Shown here piece after piece: positions 34,037 through 42,900 of a stretch of 64,000 nt of DNA (its first letter is position 1; each line of letters starts with the position of its first letter). Location: NCBI RefSeq assembly GCF_002899945.2, contig NZ_PPEG02000005.1, forward strand, positions 372,001 to 436,000, written 5' to 3'. Source of the stretch: Chryseobacterium viscerum (GTDB lineage Bacteria; Bacteroidota; Bacteroidia; Flavobacteriales; Weeksellaceae). The notes beneath the pieces are model-generated. The model had not been told where the DNA came from. It did no database searches and saw only the letters and a list, made by a program, of their open reading frames with translations. Both the position numbers and the translations under genes were made by a program.

Positions 34037-35215
34037 ATGAAAGAAGTATTCATCGTTTCCGCAGTAAGAACACCTATGGGAAGTTTTATGGGAAGCTTAT
34101 CAACAGTTCCAGCTACAAAACTGGGAGCAGCTGCTGTAAAAGGAGCATTAGATAAAATCGGTTTAGATCCTAATGCTGTTCAGGAAATCTATATGGGAAA
34201 TGTTCTTCAGGCAGGAGCAGGTCAGGCGCCGGCTCGTCAGGTTGCTTTAGGAGCAGGTCTTTCAATCAATACACCTTCTACTACAGTAAATAAAGTTTGT
34301 GCTTCAGGAATGAAGGCTGTAACAATGGCTGCTCAGGCAATCAAAGCTGGAGATGCAGAAGTAATTGTTGCAGGAGGTATGGAAAACATGTCTTTAGTTC
34401 CTCATTATTACAATGCAAGAGTTGCTACAAAATTAGGCGATATCAAAATGCTTGATGGAATGGTGCTGGACGGTCTTACAGACGTATACAACAAAGTACA
34501 TATGGGAGTTTGCGCAGAAAAATGTGCAGTAGACTATAATATTACAAGAGAAGATCAGGATAACTTCGCTGTAGAATCTTACAAAAGATCAGCAAAAGCT
34601 TGGAGCGAAGGTAAATTCAACGAAGAAATTGTACCGGTTTCTATTCCTCAAAGAAAAGGAGAGCCTGTAATCTTTGCTGAAGATGAAGAGTACAAAGCCG
34701 TAAACTTCGACAGAATTTCAACACTTCCAACAGTATTCAAAAAAGAAGAAGGTACCGTAACAGCAGCTAATGCATCTACTTTAAATGATGGAGCTTCTGC
34801 ATTGATCCTTGTTTCAAAAGAAAAAATGGAAGAATTAGGATTAAAGCCTTTGGCAAAAATCGTTTCTTATGCTGATGCAGCTCATGAGCCTGAAAACTTT
34901 ACAACTGCTCCGGCGAAAGCGTTACCTATCGCTCTTAAAAAAGCAGGATTAGAGGTTTCAGATATCGATTTCTTCGAATTCAATGAAGCTTTCTCAGTAG
35001 TAGGATTGGCAAACAATAAAATCTTAGGATTAGATGCTGCTAAAGTAAACGTAAACGGAGGAGCGGTAGCTTTGGGACACCCACTGGGAAGCTCAGGTTC
35101 AAGAATCATCGTTACATTGATCAACGTATTGAAGCAGAATAACGCAAAATACGGTGCTGCAGCTATCTGTAATGGCGGTGGCGGAGCTTCTGCTATCGTG
35201 ATTGAGAACATATAA
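34037..35215 (+). CDS. Acetyl-CoA C-acetyltransferase (thiolase)
   Basis: The 392-aa enzyme has all thiolase catalytic residues: the nucleophile C88 in NKVCASGMKAV, H348 in ALGHPLGSSGSR, and C378 in AICNGGGGASA. FEFNEAFS is the usual NEAF motif. It condenses two acetyl-CoA or cleaves acetoacetyl-CoA. In this organism it could serve beta-oxidation or the first step of the mevalonate pathway, whose kinase lies 5 kb downstream. It has no obvious operon partner. Confidence 0.95.
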   Translation: MKEVFIVSAVRTPMGSFMGSLSTVPATKLGAAAVKGALDKIGLDPNAVQEIYMGNVLQAGAGQAPARQVALGAGLSINTPSTTVNKVCASGMKAVTMAAQAIKAGDAEVIVAGGMENMSLVPHYYNARVATKLGDIKMLDGMVLDGLTDVYNKVHMGVCAEKCAVDYNITREDQDNFAVESYKRSAKAWSEGKFNEEIVPVSIPQRKGEPVIFAEDEEYKAVNFDRISTLPTVFKKEEGTVTAANASTLNDGASALILVSKEKMEELGLKPLAKIVSYADAAHEPENFTTAPAKALPIALKKAGLEVSDIDFFEFNEAFSVVGLANNKILGLDAAKVNVNGGAVALGHPLGSSGSRIIVTLINVLKQNNAKYGAAAICNGGGGASAIVIENI

Positions 35216-35321
35216 TATTCTGTTTTATAATATATTACCATTAAGGAATCGATAATTTTTTTAAAAACTTATCCATTTCTTAATGGTTTTTCTATTTTTG
35301 TGCTACTAATATTTATTTGAA

Positions 35322-36812
35322 ATGTCTGAAACTGAGAATCGACACCCTAAAAACATAAAGAATAATCCGAAGATTATGAAAGCCTGGGCCGTATATGACT
35401 GGGCAAACTCCGTTTATTCCCTTGTTATTACCTCTACTATTTTTCCGATCTATTATTCTATCCTTACCACGGCTTACGAGAAGAAAGAGTATATCGCGGA
35501 AACAAAATCATGGATTGATGTTCCCGTAAGGCATATGATCAAGATTTTTGGGAAAGAATATCAGCCGGATGCGGTATATGGATATTCACTTACCATATCA
35601 TTCTTTGTTGTTGTATTATTGTCACCATTTTTATCTTCTTTAGCAGATACGATCGGAAACAAAAAATCTTTCCTACAGTTTTTCTGTTATCTAGGGGCAA
35701 CATCATGTATGGGATTGGCCATGTTTACGGGGATGCATAATGTATTTCTGGGGCTCTTATTCAGTATTACAGCCAGTGTCGGATTCTGGGGGAGTTTGGT
35801 GTTTTATAACTCGTTCCTTCCCGATATTGCCACACCGGACAGGCAGGATGCGCTTTCAGCAAAAGGATATGTTTACGGATATATTGGTTCTGTAGTGTTA
35901 GTCGTACTCTGTTTGGTTCTTATTCAGGTTTTTGCGAAAGGAGCGGCTCAGCAGTTATTATTTACACGAATAAGTTTCCTACTGACAGGTGCCTGGTGGT
36001 TCGGGTTCTCCCAATATACATTCAAGCATCTTCCTCAATTTGGAGATGTGAAAGAGAAACTGCCTAAAGATCTTGTATTACTGAACTATAAAAACATTTT
36101 CAAAAAGCATGAAGAGCAGGGAGGTTTTTTTGAGGTATTTAAAGACAACCTGAGCTTCTATAAAGATATTGCAAAAGAAAGTTTCCATGAGCTCTTTAAA
36201 GTAGGAGGAGAACTTTTCAAAGATAAAAACCTGAAATTCTTCCTGTCAAGTTTCTTCTTTTACAGTGTAGGGATGCAGACGATTTTCCTTATGGCAACCT
36301 TATTTGGAAAGAGTGAGATCAACCTGGCTCAGGATAAACTTATCGGAACCCTTTTGGTGATCCAGATTGAAGCGATCATTGGAGCCGTTATTTTCTCAAG
36401 ATTATCCAAAAGAATTGGTAACAAAAATGTTATTTCAATTGCGATCATCCTATGGATTGTAGCTTGTCTCTGGGCTTTTTTCCTGAACAAAGAAAATCCA
36501 ACCGTAGAATACCAGTTTTATGGAGTAGCTGCAGTGGTAGGTTTGGTAATGGGAGGGCTTCAGGCGATGTCAAGATCTACGTATTCAAAACTGCTTCCGG
36601 AAAACTCGATGGAAAATACAACGTACTTCAGTTTCTATGATGTATTGGAGAAAATCGCCATTATCATCGGAACATTTATCTTTGCAACGTTGATTGAACA
36701 TTTCAACAATATGCGTATCGCAGCATTGTCAATGACCATATTCTTCGCTGCAGGATTAGTTTTAATCAGATTCCTGAAAGTCAAAATGAGGACGGACAGA
36801 GAAACTTTATAA
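35322..36812 (+). CDS. Major facilitator superfamily transporter of the UMF1/Atg22 type
   Basis: The 496-aa membrane protein has about 12 helices and begins its first helix with KAWAVYDWANSVYSLVITST, the hallmark of bacterial Atg22-like (UMF1) transporters. Further family blocks are NKKSFLQFFCYLGA, SFLPDIATPDRQDALSAKGYVYGYIGS and GLVMGGLQAMSRSTYSKLLPE. The eukaryotic relative effluxes amino acids from vacuoles; substrates of bacterial members are not established. Two amphipathic cytoplasmic stretches (about 245-300) interrupt the helices. Confidence 0.88.
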   Translation: MSETENRHPKNIKNNPKIMKAWAVYDWANSVYSLVITSTIFPIYYSILTTAYEKKEYIAETKSWIDVPVRHMIKIFGKEYQPDAVYGYSLTISFFVVVLLSPFLSSLADTIGNKKSFLQFFCYLGATSCMGLAMFTGMHNVFLGLLFSITASVGFWGSLVFYNSFLPDIATPDRQDALSAKGYVYGYIGSVVLVVLCLVLIQVFAKGAAQQLLFTRISFLLTGAWWFGFSQYTFKHLPQFGDVKEKLPKDLVLLNYKNIFKKHEEQGGFFEVFKDNLSFYKDIAKESFHELFKVGGELFKDKNLKFFLSSFFFYSVGMQTIFLMATLFGKSEINLAQDKLIGTLLVIQIEAIIGAVIFSRLSKRIGNKNVISIAIILWIVACLWAFFLNKENPTVEYQFYGVAAVVGLVMGGLQAMSRSTYSKLLPENSMENTTYFSFYDVLEKIAIIIGTFIFATLIEHFNNMRIAALSMTIFFAAGLVLIRFLKVKMRTDRETL

Positions 36813-36817
36813 AAATT

Positions 36818-36848
36818 AAAAAGACGTTATTTTTAACGTCTTTTTTTT
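36818..36848 (+). terminator. Rho-independent terminator
   Basis: AAAAAGACGTTA and TAACGTCTTTTT pair around a T loop and run into eight T. Confidence 0.9.
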
Positions 36849-36992
36849 ATTTTAACGAATAAAAAACACTCATACAGCTGTTTGATTTAATTTATTTATA
36901 GAGTTGTTACAAATATTAGAATGTAACAGTTATTTTTCACTATGTGTTGATTTTTTTTGTTTATTTGTAAAAACAACAAAATTATCAAAATA

Positions 36993-39155
36993 ATGAAAAA
37001 GTTTCTATTAATTTGCTTTTTACAATGTTTTGCTCTGGGTTTTTCTCAGAAATTAAAGCTTATCGCAGAAAAAGTTTCGGAATATCATAATTCTAAAGCT
37101 GAGTTTAAAAGCTATGATTTATTTGAACTCAATAAAACGGCTGATCAATTAGCTGAATACAAAAAGGCAGCAACAGATATCACTGTTATGTCTCTGAAGT
37201 CTGCAGAATTGAAAAGATTAATCAAAGAAAAACCTGACTTTCTTGAAATCTCTTTTCCCTTTGATGGAGGCAGGCAGATCACTATTGAAATGTACAGGCA
37301 TCAGATCTTAACCAGCGATTTTAAAGTCGTTACAGACAAAGGCAAAACAGTAGAGTATACACCAGGAGTTTACTATCAGGGAATTGTAAAAGGAGATAAT
37401 GCTTCTATTGTAGCTTTTAGCTTTTTTAATAATGATATTGTAGGAGTTGCTTCTACACCCGAATTGGGAAATATAGTGGTAGGAAAAGCTAAAAATTCTG
37501 AAGATTTTGTAAGTTATTCAGATTCTAAATTAACAGGTTCTAATCCATTTGCCTGTGAGGTAGACGGATTGAAAGAGAACAAGACCCAAAGACCTGTTTT
37601 TAATCCTAACAATACCAGTAAGAAAAAAACGGATAATTGTGTAAGAATATACTATGAAGCAGGCTTCGGTCCTTATACCCAGAATGGAAGCAATACTACG
37701 ACAACGACCAATTGGGTAACTGCTATGCATAATAATGTTTCAACATTGTATGCCAACGAGAATATTAATGTAGCTTTAAGCGGCGTTTTTGTTTGGACAA
37801 CTACTGATCCTTATACAGGGTCACCAAGTGCAATTCTGAGCCAATTTAGAACCACCAGAACTACTTTTAATGGAGACTTAGCACAGTTATTAAGAAATCC
37901 TGCAACAACAAGTATTGCTTATGTTAATTCATTATGTACCAATTATAGGTATTCTTATTGTGGCGTAAACTTCACCTATCAGAATGTTCCAACGTATTCT
38001 TGGAATATAGAGGCGATGACCCATGAACTTGGTCATAATTTAGGTTCACCACATACTCATGCTTGCTTTTGGAACGGAAATAATACGGCTATTGATGGGT
38101 GTGGACCTGCATCAGGAAATAATGAAGGATGTAGTGCGGCACTTCCTCCTGCCGGTGGAGGAACTATTATGAGTTATTGTCATTTGGTAAGCAGTGTAGG
38201 GATTAGCTTTGCTAATGGTTTTGGTGTACAGCCAGGAACATTGATCAAAAACACGATTGATTCAAAAGGATGTCTTGGGACTAATTGTACAACATCATGC
38301 CCTGCATCGATCACGAATTTTAATATTAACAATATCACACAGACCTCTGCAAATGCTGCTTTTACAGATGCTGCCTCAACGGCATGGAAGTATAAATTAG
38401 CGACAACTAACGGAACGGTAATATCTTCTGGAAATGCAAATACACCATCCTTTAATTTTACAAATCTTCAGCCCGCTACTTATTACAGACTAAGTGTAGG
38501 GACAGATTGCAGTGGCCCCAATGCCTTCCAGCTGTCACAGCTATTTTTGACTGATGGAGCATGGTGTGATGGAGCTCAATTTACCGATACAGGAGGTTCA
38601 GCAGGTCAATATAAAGATAATGAAGAATTGGTAAAAACATTTTACCCTACTTCCGGTTCCTCTATGACCATGACATTTACCACATTCGATCTTGAACAAG
38701 GTTATGATTTTATGTATGTATACAATGGCCCTTCTACGGCTTCACCATTATTCTCCAATGGGAATAATCTAAGTGGAAGTACCGTTCCCGGTCCATTTAC
38801 ATCAACTGATCCTTCAGGGGCAATAACGGTAAGATTTATTTCAGATGGAGGTGTTACAGGAAATGGCTGGAATGTGAATTTCTCCTGCAATGTCTTGGCA
38901 GTAGAAGACGTCAATATAAAAAATAATGCAGTCAATATTTATCCGAATCCTGCCAAAAATATGATAACCCTCTCTTCAAAAGAAAGACTAAAAGGCTATA
39001 AAATATATGATGAAGCGGGAAGACTGGTCATTTCTGATTCTTCTTTAAAAGGAAATAAACAGGAAATAGATCTTTCCTCAATTCAGACAGGAAACTATGT
39101 GATCACCATAGAAACAGAGAAGCAAAACATCAACAAAAAATTAATCAAAGAGTAA
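36993..39155 (+). CDS. T9SS-secreted reprolysin-type zinc metalloprotease with CUB-like domain
   Basis: The 720-aa product starts at the ATG at 36993, directly before a signal peptide (ending GFSQ). A propeptide-like region (about 20-200) is followed by a metalloprotease domain. This has HELGHNLGSPH at 344-354, the HExxHxxGxxH zinc site of metzincins, and a downstream IMSY that supplies the Met-turn. Then come a fibronectin-III-like segment (SCPASITNFNINN to SVGTDC), a CUB-like domain (about 530-640, DTGGSAGQYKDNE to WNVNFSC) and a type A sorting domain beginning NIYPNPAKN. It is predicted to be an extracellular protease attached to or released from the cell surface. Confidence 0.92.
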   Translation: MKKFLLICFLQCFALGFSQKLKLIAEKVSEYHNSKAEFKSYDLFELNKTADQLAEYKKAATDITVMSLKSAELKRLIKEKPDFLEISFPFDGGRQITIEMYRHQILTSDFKVVTDKGKTVEYTPGVYYQGIVKGDNASIVAFSFFNNDIVGVASTPELGNIVVGKAKNSEDFVSYSDSKLTGSNPFACEVDGLKENKTQRPVFNPNNTSKKKTDNCVRIYYEAGFGPYTQNGSNTTTTTNWVTAMHNNVSTLYANENINVALSGVFVWTTTDPYTGSPSAILSQFRTTRTTFNGDLAQLLRNPATTSIAYVNSLCTNYRYSYCGVNFTYQNVPTYSWNIEAMTHELGHNLGSPHTHACFWNGNNTAIDGCGPASGNNEGCSAALPPAGGGTIMSYCHLVSSVGISFANGFGVQPGTLIKNTIDSKGCLGTNCTTSCPASITNFNINNITQTSANAAFTDAASTAWKYKLATTNGTVISSGNANTPSFNFTNLQPATYYRLSVGTDCSGPNAFQLSQLFLTDGAWCDGAQFTDTGGSAGQYKDNEELVKTFYPTSGSSMTMTFTTFDLEQGYDFMYVYNGPSTASPLFSNGNNLSGSTVPGPFTSTDPSGAITVRFISDGGVTGNGWNVNFSCNVLAVEDVNIKNNAVNIYPNPAKNMITLSSKERLKGYKIYDEAGRLVISDSSLKGNKQEIDLSSIQTGNYVITIETEKQNINKKLIKE

Positions 39156-39174
39156 TTTTAAATAAATTTATTGT

Positions 39175-39202
39175 AAAAGCCTGAGAATATCAGGCTTTTT
39201 TC
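39175..39202 (+). terminator. Rho-independent terminator
   Basis: AAAAGCCTGA (39175-39184) pairs with TCAGGCTTTT (39190-39199) around GAATA, then T-run. Confidence 0.9.
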
Positions 39203-39261
39203 TTATCTTTAATAGGTGAAAGAGTGAAGTAAGCTCAAATAACTCATATTTCGGTCTGAGT

Positions 39262-39297
39262 TTTGCTTATATTCAGCCGAATAATTTTTAACTTTGC
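39262..39297 (+). promoter_or_regulatory. Promoter of the mevalonate kinase gene
   Basis: TAACTTTGC (39289-39297) is a strong -7 element 19 bp before the ATG. TTTG (39262-39265) is 23 bp upstream, slightly long. It lies within the extended ORF and so supports the start at 39317. Confidence 0.5.
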
Positions 39298-39316
39298 AAA
39301 AAGATTTATTGTCAAT

Positions 39317-40243
39317 ATGACCAACCCTCTATTTTATGCAAAAATAATTCTGTTTGGAGAATATGGAATGATTGAAGATTCCCAGGGGCTTGTAGTACCC
39401 TACAGCTTCTATAAGGGAACCCTGAAATTTTCCGATCTGAGTTCTGAATTTGAACTTACTTCCAACAGACATCTGCAGAAATACTCTGAATTTCTTACAG
39501 CGCTTGATCTTTCCGACGATTTTAAGTTGGATATTAAGAGCTTCAAAAATGATATTTCAAAAGGACTTTTCTTTGATTCCAATATTCCTCAGGGATATGG
39601 AGTGGGAAGTTCGGGAGCTTTGGTAGCTGCTATTTTTGAAAAATATTCAATCAGTAAGCTGAATCCTGAGAATATCTCAAAAGATAATCTTAAAAAATTA
39701 AAAGCTGTTTTCGGCGAAATGGAAAGCTATTTCCACGGTAAAAGTTCAGGGATGGATCCACTGATCTGTTATATGAACCTGCCGATCCTTATCGAAAATA
39801 AAGAAAACTTAGATAGGGTAGACATTCCGGAAGGAGAAGAAGGAAGAGGAGCTATTTTTCTGATCGACTCTGGGATTACAGGAGAGACAGGACCAATGAT
39901 TCAGATTTTCTTTGAAAAAATGAAAACAGAAGGTTTCCGTAAAACGCTGAAAGAAGAGTTCATCCGTTACAATAATGCATGTATAGACTCTTTCCTTAAA
40001 AAAGATATGAATCCTTTCTTCAGAAACCTGAAAAAACTTTCTCACTGGGCCTATGAACATTTCCGTCCTATGATTCCTGAAAGTATTTTTAAGATCTGGA
40101 AAAAAGGGCTGGATTCTAACGCTTATTATCTAAAACTCTGCGGAAGTGGCGGAGGCGGCTATATCTTAGGATTTACCAAAGACTATGCAAAAGCAGAAAA
40201 AATGCTTGAAGGCTTCCAAAAAGAAGTGATTTACAGATTTTAA
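39317..40243 (+). CDS. Mevalonate kinase (GHMP kinase family)
   Basis: The 308-aa kinase begins FYAKIILFGEYGMIEDSQGLVVP, the substrate-end motif of GHMP kinases. The phosphate-binding loop PQGYGVGSSGAL is at 91-102, and the late LCGSGGGGYILGF motif is present. GKSSGMDPLICY matches mevalonate kinases rather than galactokinases. It phosphorylates mevalonate in isoprenoid synthesis, the pathway used by Flavobacteriia. It is followed 10 bp later by a UbiA-family prenyltransferase, so precursor supply and prenyl transfer may be cotranscribed. Confidence 0.9.
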   Translation: MTNPLFYAKIILFGEYGMIEDSQGLVVPYSFYKGTLKFSDLSSEFELTSNRHLQKYSEFLTALDLSDDFKLDIKSFKNDISKGLFFDSNIPQGYGVGSSGALVAAIFEKYSISKLNPENISKDNLKKLKAVFGEMESYFHGKSSGMDPLICYMNLPILIENKENLDRVDIPEGEEGRGAIFLIDSGITGETGPMIQIFFEKMKTEGFRKTLKEEFIRYNNACIDSFLKKDMNPFFRNLKKLSHWAYEHFRPMIPESIFKIWKKGLDSNAYYLKLCGSGGGGYILGFTKDYAKAEKMLEGFQKEVIYRF

Positions 40244-40253
40244 ATAAGCTGGA

Positions 40254-41183
40254 ATGAATTCTGAAAAAGAAACTTTCCAATCTAAAAACGATCTCTCAAA
40301 ATCTCTATTTTACAGATTTTCACAATTCGTGGGCTTTCTGCTCGGAGCACGATTTTTTGTAGCGGCTCTGTTGACATTTGCCCTTTATGTTTCTACTTTT
40401 TTCCTGTTCAATCAGGATGAATCTTTCGGAAAATTCGTATTCGATTTCAAAGTACACGGGATTATTTTCTGTACCGTTCTTACCATTCTTGCGGGTGGCA
40501 TCATCAATCAGTTTTATGATCTGGAGAAAGACCATATTGTAAAACCTTTCAGAACAAGGGTTCAGAGCTTTATCAAACAGAAATACTTCCTATATGCTTA
40601 TCTGGTGCTCAGTGCTATTTCTTTAGGAGTAGCATGGATGATTTCCCATAACGTCTTTGTTTTTTTTGTAGTCTATCAGTTTTTTATGTGGTTTTACAGC
40701 CATAAACTGAGCAGAATACTCATTGTAAACAACCTTACCTTTGTCAGTTTAACCCTATATCCGTTCTTTGGAATGATGGTATACTACGAAACCTTTTCCA
40801 AAAAGGTATTCCTGATGGCTGTTTTTCTTTTCCTTATCTTGCTATGTATTGATATTGTGAAAGATACCCTTACCAGAAGTGTAGACAAAACGTTCGGATA
40901 CATCACCATTCCTAATTATTTTAAAAGCAGAAACACAAAAATTATCCTGACTTCTTTACTGATAGTTACCATGGCAGTTTCTATGAAAATCATCACTAAA
41001 ACTGGTGTTACCGGATTTATGGCTTATTATTTTGCCGGAGGACTTTTTATCATGATACTGTGTATCTACCTTCTTATCAATGCTTCAAGAAGAAGTAACT
41101 TCTTTACATTGAACGTGTTGCGATTTTGGGTGTTTGTAGGAATTATTGCGATGCTTTTAAACGGAATAGAGCATAAATTATAA
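40254..41183 (+). CDS. UbiA-family prenyltransferase, possibly geranylgeranylglycerol-phosphate geranylgeranyltransferase-like
   Basis: The 309-aa membrane protein has about eight helices. The first aspartate-rich motif is NQFYDLEKD (85-93) and the second is DIVKDTLTRSVDKTFGYITIP, both on cytoplasmic loops and typical of UbiA enzymes. Bacteroidetes homologs are often named after archaeal lipid prenyltransferases, but the acceptor here cannot be read from sequence; quinone, heme or lipid acceptors are all possible. Its position 10 bp after mevalonate kinase supports an isoprenoid role. Confidence 0.85.
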   Translation: MNSEKETFQSKNDLSKSLFYRFSQFVGFLLGARFFVAALLTFALYVSTFFLFNQDESFGKFVFDFKVHGIIFCTVLTILAGGIINQFYDLEKDHIVKPFRTRVQSFIKQKYFLYAYLVLSAISLGVAWMISHNVFVFFVVYQFFMWFYSHKLSRILIVNNLTFVSLTLYPFFGMMVYYETFSKKVFLMAVFLFLILLCIDIVKDTLTRSVDKTFGYITIPNYFKSRNTKIILTSLLIVTMAVSMKIITKTGVTGFMAYYFAGGLFIMILCIYLLINASRRSNFFTLNVLRFWVFVGIIAMLLNGIEHKL

Positions 41184-41246
41184 AAAAATTCTTTAAATAA
41201 ACTGAGGTTATTATTACCTTTGCATAACTAAATTTAATAAATAGGA

Positions 41247-42413
41247 ATGCCCATTTTTAACGATACTAAAGTTGCATTTGCAGACAAGTCTGATGCACAA
41301 TTGAGAAAGGCTTACTGGATGTTTAAAATGATTGAACAGCCCGCTCTTACAAGCCTTGGAACATCTGTCCTGAATTTTACAGTACACAACAACTTTCCTT
41401 TCGTTACCGGAATTGTAAAAAATACTTTATTTGCACAGTTCTGTGGCGGTGAAACCCGTGAAGAAAGTATGAAAGTGGTGAAGCAGCTGTTCAAGAGAGG
41501 AGTTGGAAGTATTTTCGATTACTCTATTGAAGGGAAAGAAGATGAAGAAACTTTTGATGCGGTCTGCAAAGAGATTAAGGATATCATAAGATTCTCAGTA
41601 GGAAACCCGGCGATTCCTTTTATTGTATTTAAACCTACAGCGTTCGGAAGAATTGATCTTTATGAAGCAGTGGGAAAAGGGGCAGAGCTTACGACCAGTC
41701 AGAAAGAAGAATGGGAAAGAGTCGTGAAAAGATTTGATGAAGTATGTCGTCTTTGCCACGAAAATGATAAAAAAGTAATGGTAGATGCCGAAGAAACCTG
41801 GATGCAGGATGCAGCAGACCACCTTTGCGAAGAGATGATGGAAAAATATAACCAGCAAAAGCCTATCGTTTGGAATACCATTCAGATGTACAGAACTGGC
41901 AGACTGGAATATATGGAAGCGAATCTTCAGAGAGCAAGAGAGAAAAACTACTTCATCGGTTACAAGATTGTTCGTGGTGCTTATATGGAAAAAGAAAGAG
42001 CCAGAGCAGCAGAAAAAGGATATGCAGATCCTATCCAGCCCACTAAAGATGCTTCAGATAAAAACTACAATGCAGGAATCGACTTTGTGATGGATCATTT
42101 GGATAAGGTTTCAGCTTTCTTTGGAACCCATAACGAAATATCTTCAGAGCTGATTATGGATAAGATGAAAGCAAAATCTCTTGAAAGCGGGAACCCGCAT
42201 GTTTATTTTGGGCAGCTTTATGGGATGAGTGATAATATTACCTTCTATTTATCAAATAAAGGCTATAATGTGGCCAAATATCTTCCCTACGGACCTGTAA
42301 AGGATGTTGTTCCGTATCTGACGAGAAGAGCCAGAGAAAACACTTCTGTAGCCGGACAAACCGGAAGAGAGCTTGGATTGATCAAAAAAGAACTTGAAAG
42401 AAGACAAAAATAA
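41247..42413 (+). CDS. Proline dehydrogenase
   Basis: The 388-aa flavoenzyme has the PutA PRODH barrel. Conserved blocks include FIVFKPTAFGR, VMVDAEETWMQDA, WNTIQMYR, KIVRGAYMEKERARA, FGTHNE and YGMSDNITFYL; the C-terminal YLPYGPVKDVVPYLTRRARENTS contains the active-site RRxxEN signature. It oxidises proline to pyrroline-5-carboxylate with FAD. It is a stand-alone enzyme, without the fused P5C dehydrogenase of bifunctional PutA, and no P5C dehydrogenase is adjacent. Confidence 0.95.
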   Translation: MPIFNDTKVAFADKSDAQLRKAYWMFKMIEQPALTSLGTSVLNFTVHNNFPFVTGIVKNTLFAQFCGGETREESMKVVKQLFKRGVGSIFDYSIEGKEDEETFDAVCKEIKDIIRFSVGNPAIPFIVFKPTAFGRIDLYEAVGKGAELTTSQKEEWERVVKRFDEVCRLCHENDKKVMVDAEETWMQDAADHLCEEMMEKYNQQKPIVWNTIQMYRTGRLEYMEANLQRAREKNYFIGYKIVRGAYMEKERARAAEKGYADPIQPTKDASDKNYNAGIDFVMDHLDKVSAFFGTHNEISSELIMDKMKAKSLESGNPHVYFGQLYGMSDNITFYLSNKGYNVAKYLPYGPVKDVVPYLTRRARENTSVAGQTGRELGLIKKELERRQK

Positions 42414-42438
42414 TAGTATTGTTCTGTATAAAACGATC

Positions 42439-42466
42439 AGACCCGCAATTTTGCGGGTCTTTTTTA
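42439..42466 (+). terminator. Rho-independent terminator
   Basis: AGACCCGCAA (42439-42448) and TTGCGGGTCT (42451-42460) form a GC-rich stem followed by six T. Confidence 0.92.
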
Positions 42467-42593
42467 TTGAAGTTAACGCTATTAAATCCATCGTAATTCC
42501 TGAGTTTTCAGGCTTGGAGGCCTTATCTCAAATTAGTAATAATCAATATAATTATCTATTGCATTAATTATATGTTAAAATAATCCAATTTTT

Positions 42594-42625
42594 ATTGTTG
42601 ATTTGATTTTAAATTTTTATATTTG
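42594..42625 (+). promoter_or_regulatory. Promoter of an orphan short transcript
   Basis: ATTG (42594-42597), exactly 20 bp, TATATTTG (42618-42625) is a near-consensus Bacteroidetes promoter in a region without an annotated gene. Confidence 0.65.
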
Positions 42626-42631
42626 ATAGAG

Positions 42632-42898
42632 TCATAAAAACAAATGTATGAAAATGCTTTCCTTTACCTTTATAATTCTGTCATATGACAGGATCTTACC
42701 AGTACAATAAACACCAGTATTACCCTTATCAATAACCGAAATTGTAAAATACATAAGATGGGACCAGATGATCATTATAAGATAAAAATTCCATACGCTG
42801 GATATCCCATCAATATTTTAAAAATAAAATAAAGCAATAGCTTTAGTTTTCTTCTTCAAATATTTTTTAACCTGATCAATTTTCCTTGATCAGGTTTT
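42632..42898 (+). ncRNA. Candidate small RNA or micro-ORF transcript
   Basis: A promoter at 42594-42625 and a plus-strand terminator at 42869-42900 bound a predicted transcript of about 265 nt. It has no ORF longer than about 24 codons. Short frames start at 42644 (14 aa), 42648 (20 aa), 42685 (16 aa, Tyr-rich) and 42758 (24 aa, MGPDDHYKIKIPYAGYPINI then four residues). None has a recognisable family. The unit may be a regulatory RNA or encode one or more micropeptides. It converges on the XRE regulator gene, whose stop overlaps the terminator's U-run. Confidence 0.45.
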
Positions 42899-42900
42899 TT
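42869..42900 (+). terminator. Rho-independent terminator of the orphan transcript
   Basis: AACCTGATCAA (42869-42879) and TTGATCAGGTT (42886-42896) pair perfectly around TTTTCC and are followed by T on the plus strand. On the minus strand the hairpin is followed by A-rich sequence, so it is oriented for plus-strand transcription. Confidence 0.85.
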
